This document shows positions 18,001 through 25,701 of a DNA stretch of 64,000 bases, one piece after another; within the stretch, counting starts at the first letter, position 1; every line of letters starts with the position of its first letter. A program made the translations under genes and the position numbers. The notes under the pieces are model-generated. The model searched no databases, was not told the DNA's origin, and saw nothing but the letters and a program-made list of their open reading frames with translations. Where the stretch lies: positions 1 to 64,000 of the forward strand of contig CAYSXI010000007.1 of NCBI GenBank assembly GCA_964434955.1, read 5' to 3'. Source of the stretch: JANQLU01 sp964434955 (lineage in GTDB: Bacteria > Planctomycetota > Planctomycetia > Pirellulales > Pirellulaceae).

Positions 18001-18658
18001 ATACATTGCCCCCGCCGTTGCGGATGCCGCCCGCGCCCAGGGTTCATTATCGGTCTCAACCCAACAATTTGAAATTCCTTTATCCAATCCCTTTGCCGGT
18101 GCAGCCTCCGGCACGGTTTCGATTCATCAAGCCACGGTGAGTTCAGGGCCGTTGGCGGATCAACTCATTTCGCTTTCCAAAACCATCAAGAACTTGACCG
18201 AGGGCGGAAACGTCGTGGACTCACTGCTGAATGGTGGAGGCGCCAATCTCGGTGCACAAAACAATCCATCGACCTGGGTCGTCATGCCCAAACAAGACAT
18301 CGCGTTTCGACTTCATCAACAACGCATTTATCACCAGGGCGCAACGTTTGTGATCGACGGCGTACCGATCACAACGCAGGGATCGGTTGGCGTTGACCAA
18401 TCCGTAAAACTCGTTGCAAGCGTTCCCGTTCAAGACAAATGGATTGCCGGAAAAGCTTGGCTTCAAGGTCTGAAAGGAAAGTCCATTCAAGTTCCAATTG
18501 CGGGCACGCTGAAACAACCACGGTTGGATTCCAATACGATGCGGAGTCTCTCCACGCAGTTCTTGCGCCAGAATGTCGGATCGTCCTTGCAAAACAAGTT
18601 AAATCAAAAACTTGATGGCGAGATTCAAAAGGGCCTCAACAAGTTATTTGGCAAATAA
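15038..18658 (+). CDS. AsmA/TamB-like large envelope protein
   Basis: 1206 residues starting with GTG at 15038. A basic cytoplasmic tail of about 30 residues leads into one membrane helix (about 31-50), so the bulk is periplasmic. The first 200 residues show the AsmA/TamB pattern: 'VDGKVQVESIRGGWLQSIRI' followed by 'VRLTKNILGLIFG' and 'FEIDQPKADVYVR'. After this come hundreds of residues of alternating beta strands with Gln/Asn/Gly turns, as expected for a long beta-taco lipid-transfer bridge. The C-terminal part 'TTQGSVGVDQSVKL' and 'IPIAGTLKQPRLD' is typical of the AsmA-like C-terminal domain. Such proteins move phospholipids between inner and outer membranes, which fits a planctomycete double membrane. 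It stands alone. Confidence 0.8.
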   Translation: MSEDEFLDEPDSNDAASKRRRKTPRRSQTLVGVILIGIIIFFLPNLVLMSPLKHKVVSIATSDVDGKVQVESIRGGWLQSIRIQNLSITDSQNREVLRAKEVRLTKNILGLIFGEGFGDFEIDQPKADVYVRKQGTNMEDLFSKYLESDEPSDPIPPFNIKLNGGQLRLTNQLDGSVIEYGEVNADLRLFDDSGMAVSLTGNDLTHGGQLAVNGKINTGVNQLDFSQGELGVEIQHAGVGLATTILTRIGYDTSATGLANGKATIGWVGYGQTITTGFENFAVQNSILAAPDYIGQDRIMIGRGALQGGFEKAGNKMTAYKFQLQTDFAKMSANGTADLDAISNVLTTGQLRSSNFQLDGHADVASLAQMLPNTLGIHRDLRFQSGKLMFQSFCRTESEKQRILLNAELQNLVGVRGQQPFSIRDPVRIVAVATQTDQQTTIDDFKISSHFVNVTGSGTTRQAEFRANGDLSQLANELSQFVDLSNYRLGGRFEGNVQLVPIPSAEGGPPRMDWKAKIRVTNADISIPSWGRFRERQLDLVSNIRLWQNTDSSLGVEQSTFDLTAGSDRLNFQTSQAIKKLGFDSVWVGPLRMVGSVESWHARLKPLLGPSANFQSAGTIDLSASLAASPNRVAVQTSQLTIGNFQFRGWGMTIAEKQIAAACVGVLDFTKSNLAFESLTLRSSGFATGITNAEFQYGQNMRFQGQAVFQGDLNRIAGWVDSLRSNTMHYSGHVVGSASMLAQGGKYFGGIDANVTQAKVMKRAPTLNSTGQTKWDLVWHEPKITLGGKLSTSDFDTYEFGNLALQSKALALSSRGTLSDIGGTVQTNLVGNWKPDWKMISRIVHAYTGQNVAVTGNEIQAFTISGPVFVVDQVANRSNVKPAGSNGNAPTQSRFASRLSPKLKVQTEIRWDQANIAGFPLGKAQVPVNFENQVLSTSNLQFGVGRSGKASVQPYLNLQSGTPVLGLARNARVDQLELGPEVCKQWLKYIAPAVADAARAQGSLSVSTQQFEIPLSNPFAGAASGTVSIHQATVSSGPLADQLISLSKTIKNLTEGGNVVDSLLNGGGANLGAQNNPSTWVVMPKQDIAFRLHQQRIYHQGATFVIDGVPITTQGSVGVDQSVKLVASVPVQDKWIAGKAWLQGLKGKSIQVPIAGTLKQPRLDSNTMRSLSTQFLRQNVGSSLQNKLNQKLDGEIQKGLNKLFGK

Positions 18659-18804
18659 GGCTGCCTGCCTCGAATGGGATATCCGGGAAACGGGACCCTA
18701 CGAAAAAATTGCCAAAGCGGTTTTTGGAATGCTGTTGGTCGCCGCGAAAGTCGTTTAAACTTTTCGATTACGTTCTTTTCGGGCTGCAAACGCAGAAAAT
18801 CGCT

Positions 18805-19542
18805 GTGAAAATTCACTTCCTTGGAACAACCGGTTATCACCCAAACAACTCGCGGCAAACCGCGTGTTTCATGATGCCCGAACTTGGAGTGATCCTCGAT
18901 GCCGGAACCGGGATGTTTCGAGCTCGCGATTTGATTGAAACTGATACGCTCCACATCCTGCTCTCGCATGTCCACCTTGATCATTCGATCGGGATAACGT
19001 TCCTCTTTGACGTTCTCTGGGACAAGAAAGTTGAGAAGGTTTTTGTTTACAGCGAACCCGACAAAATCGAGGCGCTCGAACAACACCTTTTTGCAGAACC
19101 TTTGTTCCCGGCCCGGCCCGATTTCGAGTTTCGCGCCCATCAACCGGAGCTTGAAATTGAAGGAACTCGAATTGAGACGTTTCCCTTGAAACATCCCGGT
19201 GGGAGTGTCGGTTTCTTGTTCGAACACGACGGTCGAAAAATGGCTTATGTCACGGACACCACGGCCGACCCCGGTTCCGACTACCTTGATCGGATTCAGG
19301 GCGTCGATCTGTTGATCCACGAATGTTATTTTCCCGACGGCTGGGAAGACCGCGCAGAATTAACGGGCCACAGTTGCCTGTCGCCCGTTTGTGAAGTCGC
19401 AAAAAAATGCGGCGCCGGTGAATTGATTCTGGTCCACATCAATCCGCTGGATGAGAACGCAGAAATGCTGGATCTGGAGTCGGCCCGCGAAATCTATCCG
19501 AGTGTTTCCGTTGCCCAGGACCATCAGGTCGTCGACTGGTAA
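18805..19542 (+). CDS. MBL-fold metallo-hydrolase
   Basis: 245 residues from the GTG at 18805, chosen because the fold begins VKIHFLGTTGYHPNNSRQTA right there; an in-frame ATG at 18709 adds 32 residues with no match. The zinc motif LLSHVHLDHSIGI (HxHxDH) is intact, followed by 'GFLFEHDGRKMAYVTDTTAD' (Asp ligand), 'LLIHECYF', 'GHSCLSPVCEVAKKCGAGEL' and 'LVHINPL' (last His). This is the RNase Z/ PhnP-like branch of the beta-lactamase superfamily; a phosphodiesterase is likely but the substrate is unknown. It is convergent with the glutathione peroxidase gene. Confidence 0.85.
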   Translation: MKIHFLGTTGYHPNNSRQTACFMMPELGVILDAGTGMFRARDLIETDTLHILLSHVHLDHSIGITFLFDVLWDKKVEKVFVYSEPDKIEALEQHLFAEPLFPARPDFEFRAHQPELEIEGTRIETFPLKHPGGSVGFLFEHDGRKMAYVTDTTADPGSDYLDRIQGVDLLIHECYFPDGWEDRAELTGHSCLSPVCEVAKKCGAGELILVHINPLDENAEMLDLESAREIYPSVSVAQDHQVVDW

Positions 19543-19569
19543 CCCCGCCTTCCGATCGGAACCAATTGA

Positions 19570-19596
19570 AATCGCCGAGGATTATCGTCGGCGATT
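19570..19596. terminator. hairpin between convergent genes
   Basis: AATCGCCGA and TCGGCGATT form a perfect nine-base stem around a nine-base loop, midway between the stop codons of the MBL hydrolase and the glutathione peroxidase. No long T-run follows on either strand. It is best read as a shared, possibly factor-assisted, transcription end. Confidence 0.5.
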
Positions 19597-19617
19597 CATA
19601 TCCGCCTCAACTTCAGT

Positions 19618-20190
19618 TTACTTGAGGTTGGCTTCAATCATTTCGACGACCTCTTTCGCATCCGGCTTGGTGCGAGGACCAAATCGCGCGATCACTTCGC
19701 CTTTCTTGTTCAACAGGAACTTTTCGAAGTTCCATTTGATTTTGCCTTTTTTGGCGGGCTTGGTTTCAAGATTCGTCAGATGCTTGTACAAGTCGCATTG
19801 GCCATCGCCATTGACATCGATCTTGGCCATCATGTCGAACTTGACGCCGTATTTGGTCGTGCAAAATTCTTTGATCTCTTCCAATGAACCGGGTTCCTGA
19901 CGACCAAACTGATTGCAAGGGAAGCCAACGATCGCGAGGCCTTTCTCGCTGTACTTGTCGTGCAACTCTTGAAGTTGTTTGTATTGAGGAGTCAAGCCAC
20001 ACTTGCTGGCGACATTGACCATCAGGACGACCTTGCCGTCGTATTTCTCGGCAAGGTTTACTTCGTCGCCACCGATGTTTTTCATTTTGAAATTCAAAGC
20101 GGCAGGAACGTCGCTCTTACTCTCATCTTGGGCGGACACGGCAGTCACCAAAGCAAAAACCATCAGGGTTGAAAACAAAACGGCACGCAT
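19618..20190 (-). CDS. secreted glutathione peroxidase
   Basis: 190 residues from the ATG at 20190, five bases after GGAGA; adjacent ATGs at 20193 and 20208 are less well placed. A signal peptide ends near AVSAQD, so the enzyme is exported. The catalytic tetrad is visible: Cys in NVASKCGLTPQY (Cys, not selenocysteine), Gln in FPCNQFGRQEPGS, Trp and Asn in KIKWNFEKFLLNK. It reduces hydroperoxides, most likely with thioredoxin-like donors as in other Cys-type enzymes. The gene is alone, convergent with the MBL hydrolase. Confidence 0.93.
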   Translation of the reverse strand: MRAVLFSTLMVFALVTAVSAQDESKSDVPAALNFKMKNIGGDEVNLAEKYDGKVVLMVNVASKCGLTPQYKQLQELHDKYSEKGLAIVGFPCNQFGRQEPGSLEEIKEFCTTKYGVKFDMMAKIDVNGDGQCDLYKHLTNLETKPAKKGKIKWNFEKFLLNKKGEVIARFGPRTKPDAKEVVEMIEANLK

Positions 20191-20481
20191 CATTATCTCC
20201 AGAAACAAAATGTATTGGTCGCGAACTAGGACGGGTTCATTATCACTTGAGCCAGGCAGTTTTTTCTAGGGCTAACGCGAGCGAATTGGGCTGCCACTGC
20301 CTTGACCCAATTCGGGTCAACCGCAGTACAAATCACTTGATAATTGAAAATCTGGCACAAACTTCTGTTTACGGATCGATTTTTGAAGCGGTTCATTGCC
20401 GCGCATTGAGCCAAGCCAAGCGTCCGGTTTACAATGGGGCGATTCTCCCGAGTTTTTAAAGCCAAATAACAGGCCAGGTTC

Positions 20482-21441
20482 ATGGATACAAGTATTTTCA
20501 GCGGCTGCATTCCCGCTCTGATGACCCCCTGCAATCAAGATCGCACGCCGAATTTTGACGCCCTGGTTCGCAAAGGCCGGGAGCTGGTCGAAACCGGAAT
20601 GCGGGGAGTCGTTTACTGTGGATCGATGGGAGATTGGCCCCTGGTCGGTGATGAATCTCGCCAGGAAGGTGTCAAACGATTGTGCGACGCCGGGGTTCCT
20701 GTCGTGGTTGGCACGGGTGCCGTGAACACAAAGTCAGCTGTTTCACATTCGGCTCACGCGGCAGCTTCCGGTGCCCAAGGCCTGATGGTAATTCCACGCG
20801 TCCTGTCACGGGGAACATCGCCCACCGCCCAGCGCGATCACTTTGCGGCGATTCTGGCAGCGGCACCTGATGTTCCTGCCGTCATTTACAACAGCCCCTA
20901 CTACGGGTTTGAAACGCGGGCCGATTTATTTTTCAGCTTGCGAAGCGAGTTTCCAAACCTGGTTGGGTTCAAGGAATTCGGTGGTTCCAAGTCATTGAGC
21001 TACGCGGCGGAACACATCACTGGCAACGACGATTCACTTTCGCTCATGGTCGGCGTGGACACGCAAGTATTTCATGGCTTTGTGAATTGCAACGCCAAAG
21101 GCGCGATCACCGGGATTGGGAATGCCTTACCGAATGAAGTCCTACATTTCGTTGAGCTAAGTAAGCTTGCGGCGGCGGGTGACTTCGAAGCGCGTCGCTA
21201 CGCGAAGGAACTGGATGAAGCCATGACGGTGCTTTCTACGTTTGACGAAGGACCCGACCTGGTTCTGTTTTACAAGTACTTGCTGGTCCTCAATGGCGAA
21301 AGCGAGTACGAGTTGCATTTCAATGAAACCGATGCACTCAGCGATAGCCAGCGTCAGTTCGTCGAGTCGCAATACGAGCTGTTCAAATCCTGGTGGTCAA
21401 CTTGGCCAGGTCGAGAATACGCTGGCGCCATGGCGTCGTAA
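20482..21441 (+). CDS. DapA/NAL-family lyase, possible hydroxyproline-pathway deaminase
   Basis: 319 residues, full-length class I TIM-barrel. The Schiff-base lysine lies in LVGFKEFGG and the proton-relay Tyr in VIYNSPYYGFETR (YNxP). The usual GTTGE substrate loop of dihydrodipicolinate synthase is replaced by YCGSMGDWPL, so it is probably not the lysine-pathway DapA. Members with altered loops act on other 2-keto acids or imino acids; one group removes ammonia from 1-pyrroline-4-hydroxy-2-carboxylate in hydroxyproline breakdown. The other three enzymes of that route are encoded at 53.9-57.9 kb, which makes this a reasonable but unproven assignment. The gene is monocistronic. Confidence 0.85.
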   Translation: MDTSIFSGCIPALMTPCNQDRTPNFDALVRKGRELVETGMRGVVYCGSMGDWPLVGDESRQEGVKRLCDAGVPVVVGTGAVNTKSAVSHSAHAAASGAQGLMVIPRVLSRGTSPTAQRDHFAAILAAAPDVPAVIYNSPYYGFETRADLFFSLRSEFPNLVGFKEFGGSKSLSYAAEHITGNDDSLSLMVGVDTQVFHGFVNCNAKGAITGIGNALPNEVLHFVELSKLAAAGDFEARRYAKELDEAMTVLSTFDEGPDLVLFYKYLLVLNGESEYELHFNETDALSDSQRQFVESQYELFKSWWSTWPGREYAGAMAS

Positions 21442-21494
21442 GGCAAAACATGTCAATGGTCTTCAGTGTCGCAAGTCGCCGGCGCCGGATTTCA

Positions 21495-23021
21495 CTATTT
21501 TTCCGATTTGGACTTTTCCAATTGGCGATGGATGCCGGTGTCGTCCTGGTCGATTCCGTTGGAGAATTCGCCTTTGTTGTCGACGCCGTTGGCGCCCAGG
21601 GAGTAGAGCCGATACCCGTTTTTTTCTTTCTTGTAGAAAAACGACTTACCGGTAAATGGGTCGATATTCCAATTGGCATCACGTTTTGACATTTCATTCG
21701 CGATCACGTCCAGGGAATCGGGAAATTTCCCATCGGCGATGTACCGTTTTTCCAATTCCATGGCGATCGGCGTCAATTGGGTCATCACAACGCCGCGAAC
21801 ATGGGCCCGATCAACCGGAATGATCGCCGGCATCAATAGCCCAAGCATCATCCGAGACGCCATTCGAGAGCGGCCCTTCCGAGTCGGCATGGAAAGCACC
21901 CAATTCGTGACGGTCGTATCCTCGGCCATACGATCGAGCTCGCCTTCCCACTCATTTAATTTTTTTGAACGGGACGGGTAGTCCTCGATCTTCAGTCGCT
22001 CGGCAAGTTGATCGTATTCCTGATTCAACTCTTTCATCACGACATCGATATCGAAGGGGCCGATAGGAATCGATGAATTCTCACCCAGCCCGGAAGTCCC
22101 ATGCTGGTGAATCGACTGTGCTGCTGACAGCCCCATCAACCGCTCGCTTTTGTCGATTGTTTTTTGAATCCCGGGAAACGCCTTGATCCCGTAAAACTTG
22201 TTCTGGTATTCCTCAGCTTGTTCCATCGTCAACTTGTTCGAATTGAGCATCTGCACTTCGGCTTCCTGCGCCATCGACAAAAGCGCGACACCCACCAACT
22301 GCTCGACGAGTGTTCCGTTGCCCGCAATTTGGCTGGCCAGACTTCGCGTAGACAAAATGCAGTTTTGGCATTTTTCCATTTCACCCCGGCCAAGTTCGTA
22401 CATCGCTTGGGCGATCAGCAATCGGGCGAGCGTCCGCACCTCCTGCGAATAAACCAAGAGTGCCGCGATCAGGGAATCGCTTTCCGGGTTCGCCGAATAG
22501 AGCGGAAGCGAGAACGCTTTGGCCTCTGCTGCTTCCTGGGACAATTCTAGGGCTCGTTGATTCGCCTCCAGCCAGGCCTTGCCCTCGGGAAATTCTTCGG
22601 CGTTCCACGGCCGAGTGAAAAGTTGGCTTAGCGTTTCGCTTGAAAAGGCGTCCGGATCTTTCTCTTGATCAAAAAATGCGTCGAAGGGGCGATAGTAGGG
22701 GCCCTTCGGCTGCTCCATCTTGCCCCGGGTGATGATTCGCCAGTAGATATCGAAATCGACTTCGCGCTTGGGGCCGATCGCCTCAACAACCTTGATTCCG
22801 CCGTTGTCTTTGGGATCGACCGGATCAAAAAAATGCTTGTTCAAGACCCCGTAATAGTCGATGTATCCATTCTCCATCACGAAGGCTTCATCGGTTTCGT
22901 AAGTCGTCTGTCGGGACACGGTTGGCGGCCCGTGATTTCCATGGTCCAGGAAAAGCCAGATCAGAAACAGGATCATGAACGCAAACAGGAGCAGAAGCAA
23001 TCGTTTGAATGGCTTGGTCAT
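21495..23021 (-). CDS. planctomycete hypothetical, membrane-anchored
   Basis: 508 residues. One N-terminal membrane helix (about 8-26) precedes a large outside domain of mostly alpha-helical appearance with no enzyme motif that I recognise. The last 80 residues, 'DGKFPDSLDVIANEM', then 'NIDPFTGKSFFYKKEKNGYR' and 'LYSLGANGVDNKGEF', are typical of a group of uncharacterised planctomycete proteins that resemble pseudopilin-type C-termini. The ATG overlaps the stop of the upstream thioesterase gene (four bases), so it is the last gene of a three-gene minus-strand operon with the DUF1080 gene. Confidence 0.75.
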   Translation of the reverse strand: MTKPFKRLLLLLFAFMILFLIWLFLDHGNHGPPTVSRQTTYETDEAFVMENGYIDYYGVLNKHFFDPVDPKDNGGIKVVEAIGPKREVDFDIYWRIITRGKMEQPKGPYYRPFDAFFDQEKDPDAFSSETLSQLFTRPWNAEEFPEGKAWLEANQRALELSQEAAEAKAFSLPLYSANPESDSLIAALLVYSQEVRTLARLLIAQAMYELGRGEMEKCQNCILSTRSLASQIAGNGTLVEQLVGVALLSMAQEAEVQMLNSNKLTMEQAEEYQNKFYGIKAFPGIQKTIDKSERLMGLSAAQSIHQHGTSGLGENSSIPIGPFDIDVVMKELNQEYDQLAERLKIEDYPSRSKKLNEWEGELDRMAEDTTVTNWVLSMPTRKGRSRMASRMMLGLLMPAIIPVDRAHVRGVVMTQLTPIAMELEKRYIADGKFPDSLDVIANEMSKRDANWNIDPFTGKSFFYKKEKNGYRLYSLGANGVDNKGEFSNGIDQDDTGIHRQLEKSKSEK

Positions 23022-23449
23022 TTCTTGATCGAATCCGATTTCAGGTTTTCAAACAACACGACAATCTCGGCCGGGATCCGAACCGGTCGTTGTTCCTCGA
23101 CACTGAGTAAAGCCCAATCCGTTTCGGCGACGGCCAGGAGCGTTTCATCAGAGTCACGAATGATCTCGTACTTCCGCAGCGATCGAACTTTTCGCATATT
23201 CTCGACCCAGGTTCGAACAACCACCGAATCGCCCTGAAAAGCGGGACTTCGATAGTGAATGGTATGAGTCGATGCCACCCAGACAATTCCATTTTCCAGA
23301 TGCTTTTCGGGCGTCCAACCGAGCGAAGAAATATGGGCGACGGCGGCATCCTGCATCCAGCGCACGTATTCGACGTTGTTGACGTGCCCCTGCAAATCGA
23401 GATCATCGTCCTGCACGTTTCGGCGATAGTTGAATACACCTGTCGGCAT
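23018..23449 (-). CDS. acyl-CoA thioesterase (4HBT hot-dog fold)
   Basis: 143 residues from the ATG at 23449; the frame is open to 23572 but that part overlaps the preceding gene and lacks homology. The hot-dog core reads DDLDLQGHVNNVEYVRWMQD, where Asp and the HVNN loop form the 4-hydroxybenzoyl-CoA thioesterase active site. It continues with THTIHYRSPAFQGDSVVV and 'LLAVAETDWALLSVE'. YbgC/FadM-type enzymes hydrolyse short or aromatic acyl-CoA. Fourteen bases separate it from the DUF1080 gene upstream and it overlaps the next gene by four bases. Confidence 0.88.
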   Translation of the reverse strand: MPTGVFNYRRNVQDDDLDLQGHVNNVEYVRWMQDAAVAHISSLGWTPEKHLENGIVWVASTHTIHYRSPAFQGDSVVVRTWVENMRKVRSLRKYEIIRDSDETLLAVAETDWALLSVEEQRPVRIPAEIVVLFENLKSDSIKK

Positions 23450-23463
23450 CGATTCGACCTCCA

Positions 23464-24276
23464 CTATCGGCAACGCCAGCGCAGTTTGCGAACAGGGCCG
23501 ATCACCGGACCGCACTGCCCCAGGACCCGCTGCACGCAACATCCACTGGACACAACGATTTCGGAATCCCATTCCAATTGGCGTTCGAATTCAGCCCCGT
23601 ATGTCAAAACCATATTGCGATAACTGACCGCGGTTCCGTGGTCCTGAATCATGATTCGGCCGATCGAATTCTCACCGAACCCGGTCCGCGGTTTGAATTT
23701 GCTATTCGCGACTCGCTCTTTCCACTCGTCGGTTCCGACAGACGCCTCGACGACCAATACGTCATTGAGCCAATGCTGGATCTGACTGCCGCGGACGACG
23801 ATTCGGGCTCGATTCCATTCTCCCGGCGGGTTCTGCTTCTTTGACTTGGAAGGCTCGTACACGGCATAAAGGGAGCCCGTCGAGTGTTTGTTGAACAATC
23901 GGTCCTTGTCATCCTGCACCTGATACTCACAGCCCAACCAACTGTTTCCATACTTGGCCACCCGATACTTGATTCCGCTATTGCCTCCGGCGACCGTCAT
24001 GAAATCGAATCGCAACTCGAAATCACCGACTTCCGACTGGAAAAAAAGATTACCTCCGCCTTTCGTATGTTGAAGGACGCCCTCCTTGTTGGTCCAACCT
24101 TTTCGAGTAATCGGATTGCCTTTGGCGTCAACAAAGTACTGCAAGCCAACCGACGCACCGTCGCTGTTCTTCAATAGATCAATCCGTTGCGCCTCCGCCC
24201 GCTTGTCAAACGACACCAGGAACAGCAAAGCAACTCCAATGACGACTGGCAAAAGGCCAGGTTGTTTTACGTGCAT
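23464..24276 (-). CDS. secreted DUF1080 (3-keto-disaccharide hydrolase) protein
   Basis: 270 residues with a signal peptide (to about residue 29). The DUF1080 jelly-roll core is seen in GGGNLFFQSEVGDFELRFDF, GGNSGIKYRVAKY, 'GCEYQVQDD' and 'GEWNRARIVVRGSQIQHWLN', ending with 'IMIQDHGTAVSYRNM'. The family is greatly expanded in planctomycetes and includes 3-keto-glycoside hydrolases and carbohydrate-binding modules. An unusual C-terminal extension of about 40 residues, with a Cys pair and basic residues, follows the normal end of the domain and reaches the thioesterase gene. It could be a frameshifted or newly read-through tail. Confidence 0.88.
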   Translation of the reverse strand: MHVKQPGLLPVVIGVALLFLVSFDKRAEAQRIDLLKNSDGASVGLQYFVDAKGNPITRKGWTNKEGVLQHTKGGGNLFFQSEVGDFELRFDFMTVAGGNSGIKYRVAKYGNSWLGCEYQVQDDKDRLFNKHSTGSLYAVYEPSKSKKQNPPGEWNRARIVVRGSQIQHWLNDVLVVEASVGTDEWKERVANSKFKPRTGFGENSIGRIMIQDHGTAVSYRNMVLTYGAEFERQLEWDSEIVVSSGCCVQRVLGQCGPVIGPVRKLRWRCR

Positions 24277-24838
24277 TTCTCGATGAATCTTTCATGGTTT
24301 TTGGAAAAAACGCGAACAATCATATTGGGAAAATTCTGGAAGTGATCCGGTGTTTTTCTACCCCGTTTCAACTTGCGAAGGCGTTTTCAAATTGAGACAA
24401 AACGCACCCGGTTTCGGTCCAGGATTTTCCGTTTTATTCGGATCGCCATTTTACACGAAACTTGTTTTTGATGTGATTTGCCCCGCGTTTCGCAGGAATC
24501 GAAAGATTTCACAAAAGATTCAAGAGGGTTTGGCACGGGGTTTGTTATTAGATTTCCACCGAAGCCAAAACGGTTTCGATCAACTGGATAACTTTATTTT
24601 GGTTGCTCCGAATTTCCGAACACTTGGCAGGTAAGTAAGCAGGTTGAAACAAGTCATCATGAACGACAACTTGGAGCAACGTTGTTTTTTTCCCGCAAGC
24701 TTTTGAATTCTGCATTGCCGGTTGCACTTGCAGATTCGCCTGCCAAGCTTTTTCACCAACTACGAATCAATCCTGAATCGATACAACCTCAACCACGAAA
24801 GGAAATCACCTCCCACACGAAACATCAAATTCGCCCTA

Positions 24839-24926
24839 AGCATCGGCTTCTCTCTGTGATCCCCCGTCCCAACTTGCCGATGCTCATCGTGAAAGCGACC
24901 GTCTGCCCGCGGTCGCTTTTTCTTTT
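24839..24926 (+). ncRNA. candidate small RNA or leader ending in a terminator
   Basis: AGCATCGGC (24839-24847) and GCCGATGCT (24876-24884) form a perfect nine-base stem around a 28-base, pyrimidine-rich loop. Ten bases later comes a perfect GCGACCG/CGGTCGC terminator hairpin followed by TTTTTCTTTT. No gene on the plus strand precedes it, so the terminator has no mRNA to end, and the LRR-like gene starts only 88 bases after. This fits an independent small RNA or a transcription-attenuation leader. The 5' end is not defined. Confidence 0.5.
24892..24926 (+). terminator. intrinsic terminator
   Basis: GCGACCG (24895-24901) pairs with CGGTCGC (24910-24916), eight-base loop, then a T-run with a single C. 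AAA precedes the left arm, so the hairpin extends by A-T pairs. Confidence 0.85.
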
Positions 24927-25013
24927 ATTTCCTGAAAGAATTGGGCTCGTCGCGCAATGAACCATTGTTGATTCTTCGTAAAGCCATTGCTTCGGGAAAA
25001 GGCCGGTCATCCC

Positions 25014-25673
25014 ATGTCCAAAAGCCAACTTTTGTATCTTTTCGGCGCAGCCGCCATTTGTGTCGCGATCTCGCTGTTAACGGTGCTCTATTGGCGAGGT
25101 TACGTGATCAAGGGCGATCCCGTCTTCAACCGTTCACTCACCAAGACCAAAGGTGATGTCGTTGAGGCGTTTCGTGACTGTGGACGATGCAAACTGGATG
25201 AGAATGGCGACATCGTTTCGCTTTACTTGCACAAGGAAATACAGCGTGGCACTCGTGGGCGTCCCTTGCCGTCGCTCAAGCACAACAATGATGTCATGAA
25301 GTATGTCAAGCAACTGGAGTCACTCAAACATTTCAGTTTCAGCCCGACCACTGAGATCGACAAACATGCGCTGAAAGACATCGCTGAAATGGACCAACTG
25401 GAGTCCTTGAGTTTCAATGGCATTAATATCGACGACGATGCGCTGGCAGAACTTGAAACCCTCAAGAATCTCAAATCCATTGATCTTTACGCCACTAAGG
25501 TCAGCAAACAGGCTGTCGTGCGCTTCATTGAATCCCATCCCGGGTGCGAGGTTCGCTGGGGCAGCACGTTGGATCCCACCAATCCAGCATTGAAGACCAT
25601 CAAAGCGGTCCAGGAAAGTGAAGTCCGACGAAAACAGCGGCAGCAGCTCAAACAGCAACCGCTTCGAAAATGA
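25014..25673 (+). CDS. membrane-anchored leucine-rich-repeat-like protein
   Basis: 219 residues from the ATG at 25014; a TTG nine codons earlier (24987) is an alternative. One membrane helix (about 6-26) anchors the protein. The outer part has a few LRR-like units: 'LESLKHFSFSPTTEIDKHAL', 'MDQLESLSFNGINIDDDALA' and 'LKNLKSIDLYATKVSKQAVV', i.e. LxxLxxLxLxxT/N spacing of the type common in planctomycete proteins. The tail is rich in Gln, Lys and Arg. Function is unknown; LRR units usually bind protein. It lies just downstream of the candidate small RNA. Confidence 0.7.
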   Translation: MSKSQLLYLFGAAAICVAISLLTVLYWRGYVIKGDPVFNRSLTKTKGDVVEAFRDCGRCKLDENGDIVSLYLHKEIQRGTRGRPLPSLKHNNDVMKYVKQLESLKHFSFSPTTEIDKHALKDIAEMDQLESLSFNGINIDDDALAELETLKNLKSIDLYATKVSKQAVVRFIESHPGCEVRWGSTLDPTNPALKTIKAVQESEVRRKQRQQLKQQPLRK

Positions 25674-25701
25674 TCGAACCGAGAATCGTTACTCAAGATT
25701 C

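Larger units (their letters stand above)
24277..25013. other. long intergenic region (737 bases)
   Basis: Between the divergent DUF1080 and LRR-like genes. Short open frames at 24350-24634 and 24682-24960 have no ribosome binding site or protein-like composition, and the second runs across the terminator, so they are rejected. The region is A/T-richer than its neighbours and ends in the two-hairpin structure at 24839-24926. The promoters of both flanking genes must lie here but no unambiguous -35/-10 pair is seen. Confidence 0.6.

Noticed and set aside
24350..24960. Two small plus-strand open frames in the 24.3-25.0 kb gap
   Set aside because: Non-ATG or poorly placed starts, no protein-like pattern, and the second crosses an intrinsic terminator.
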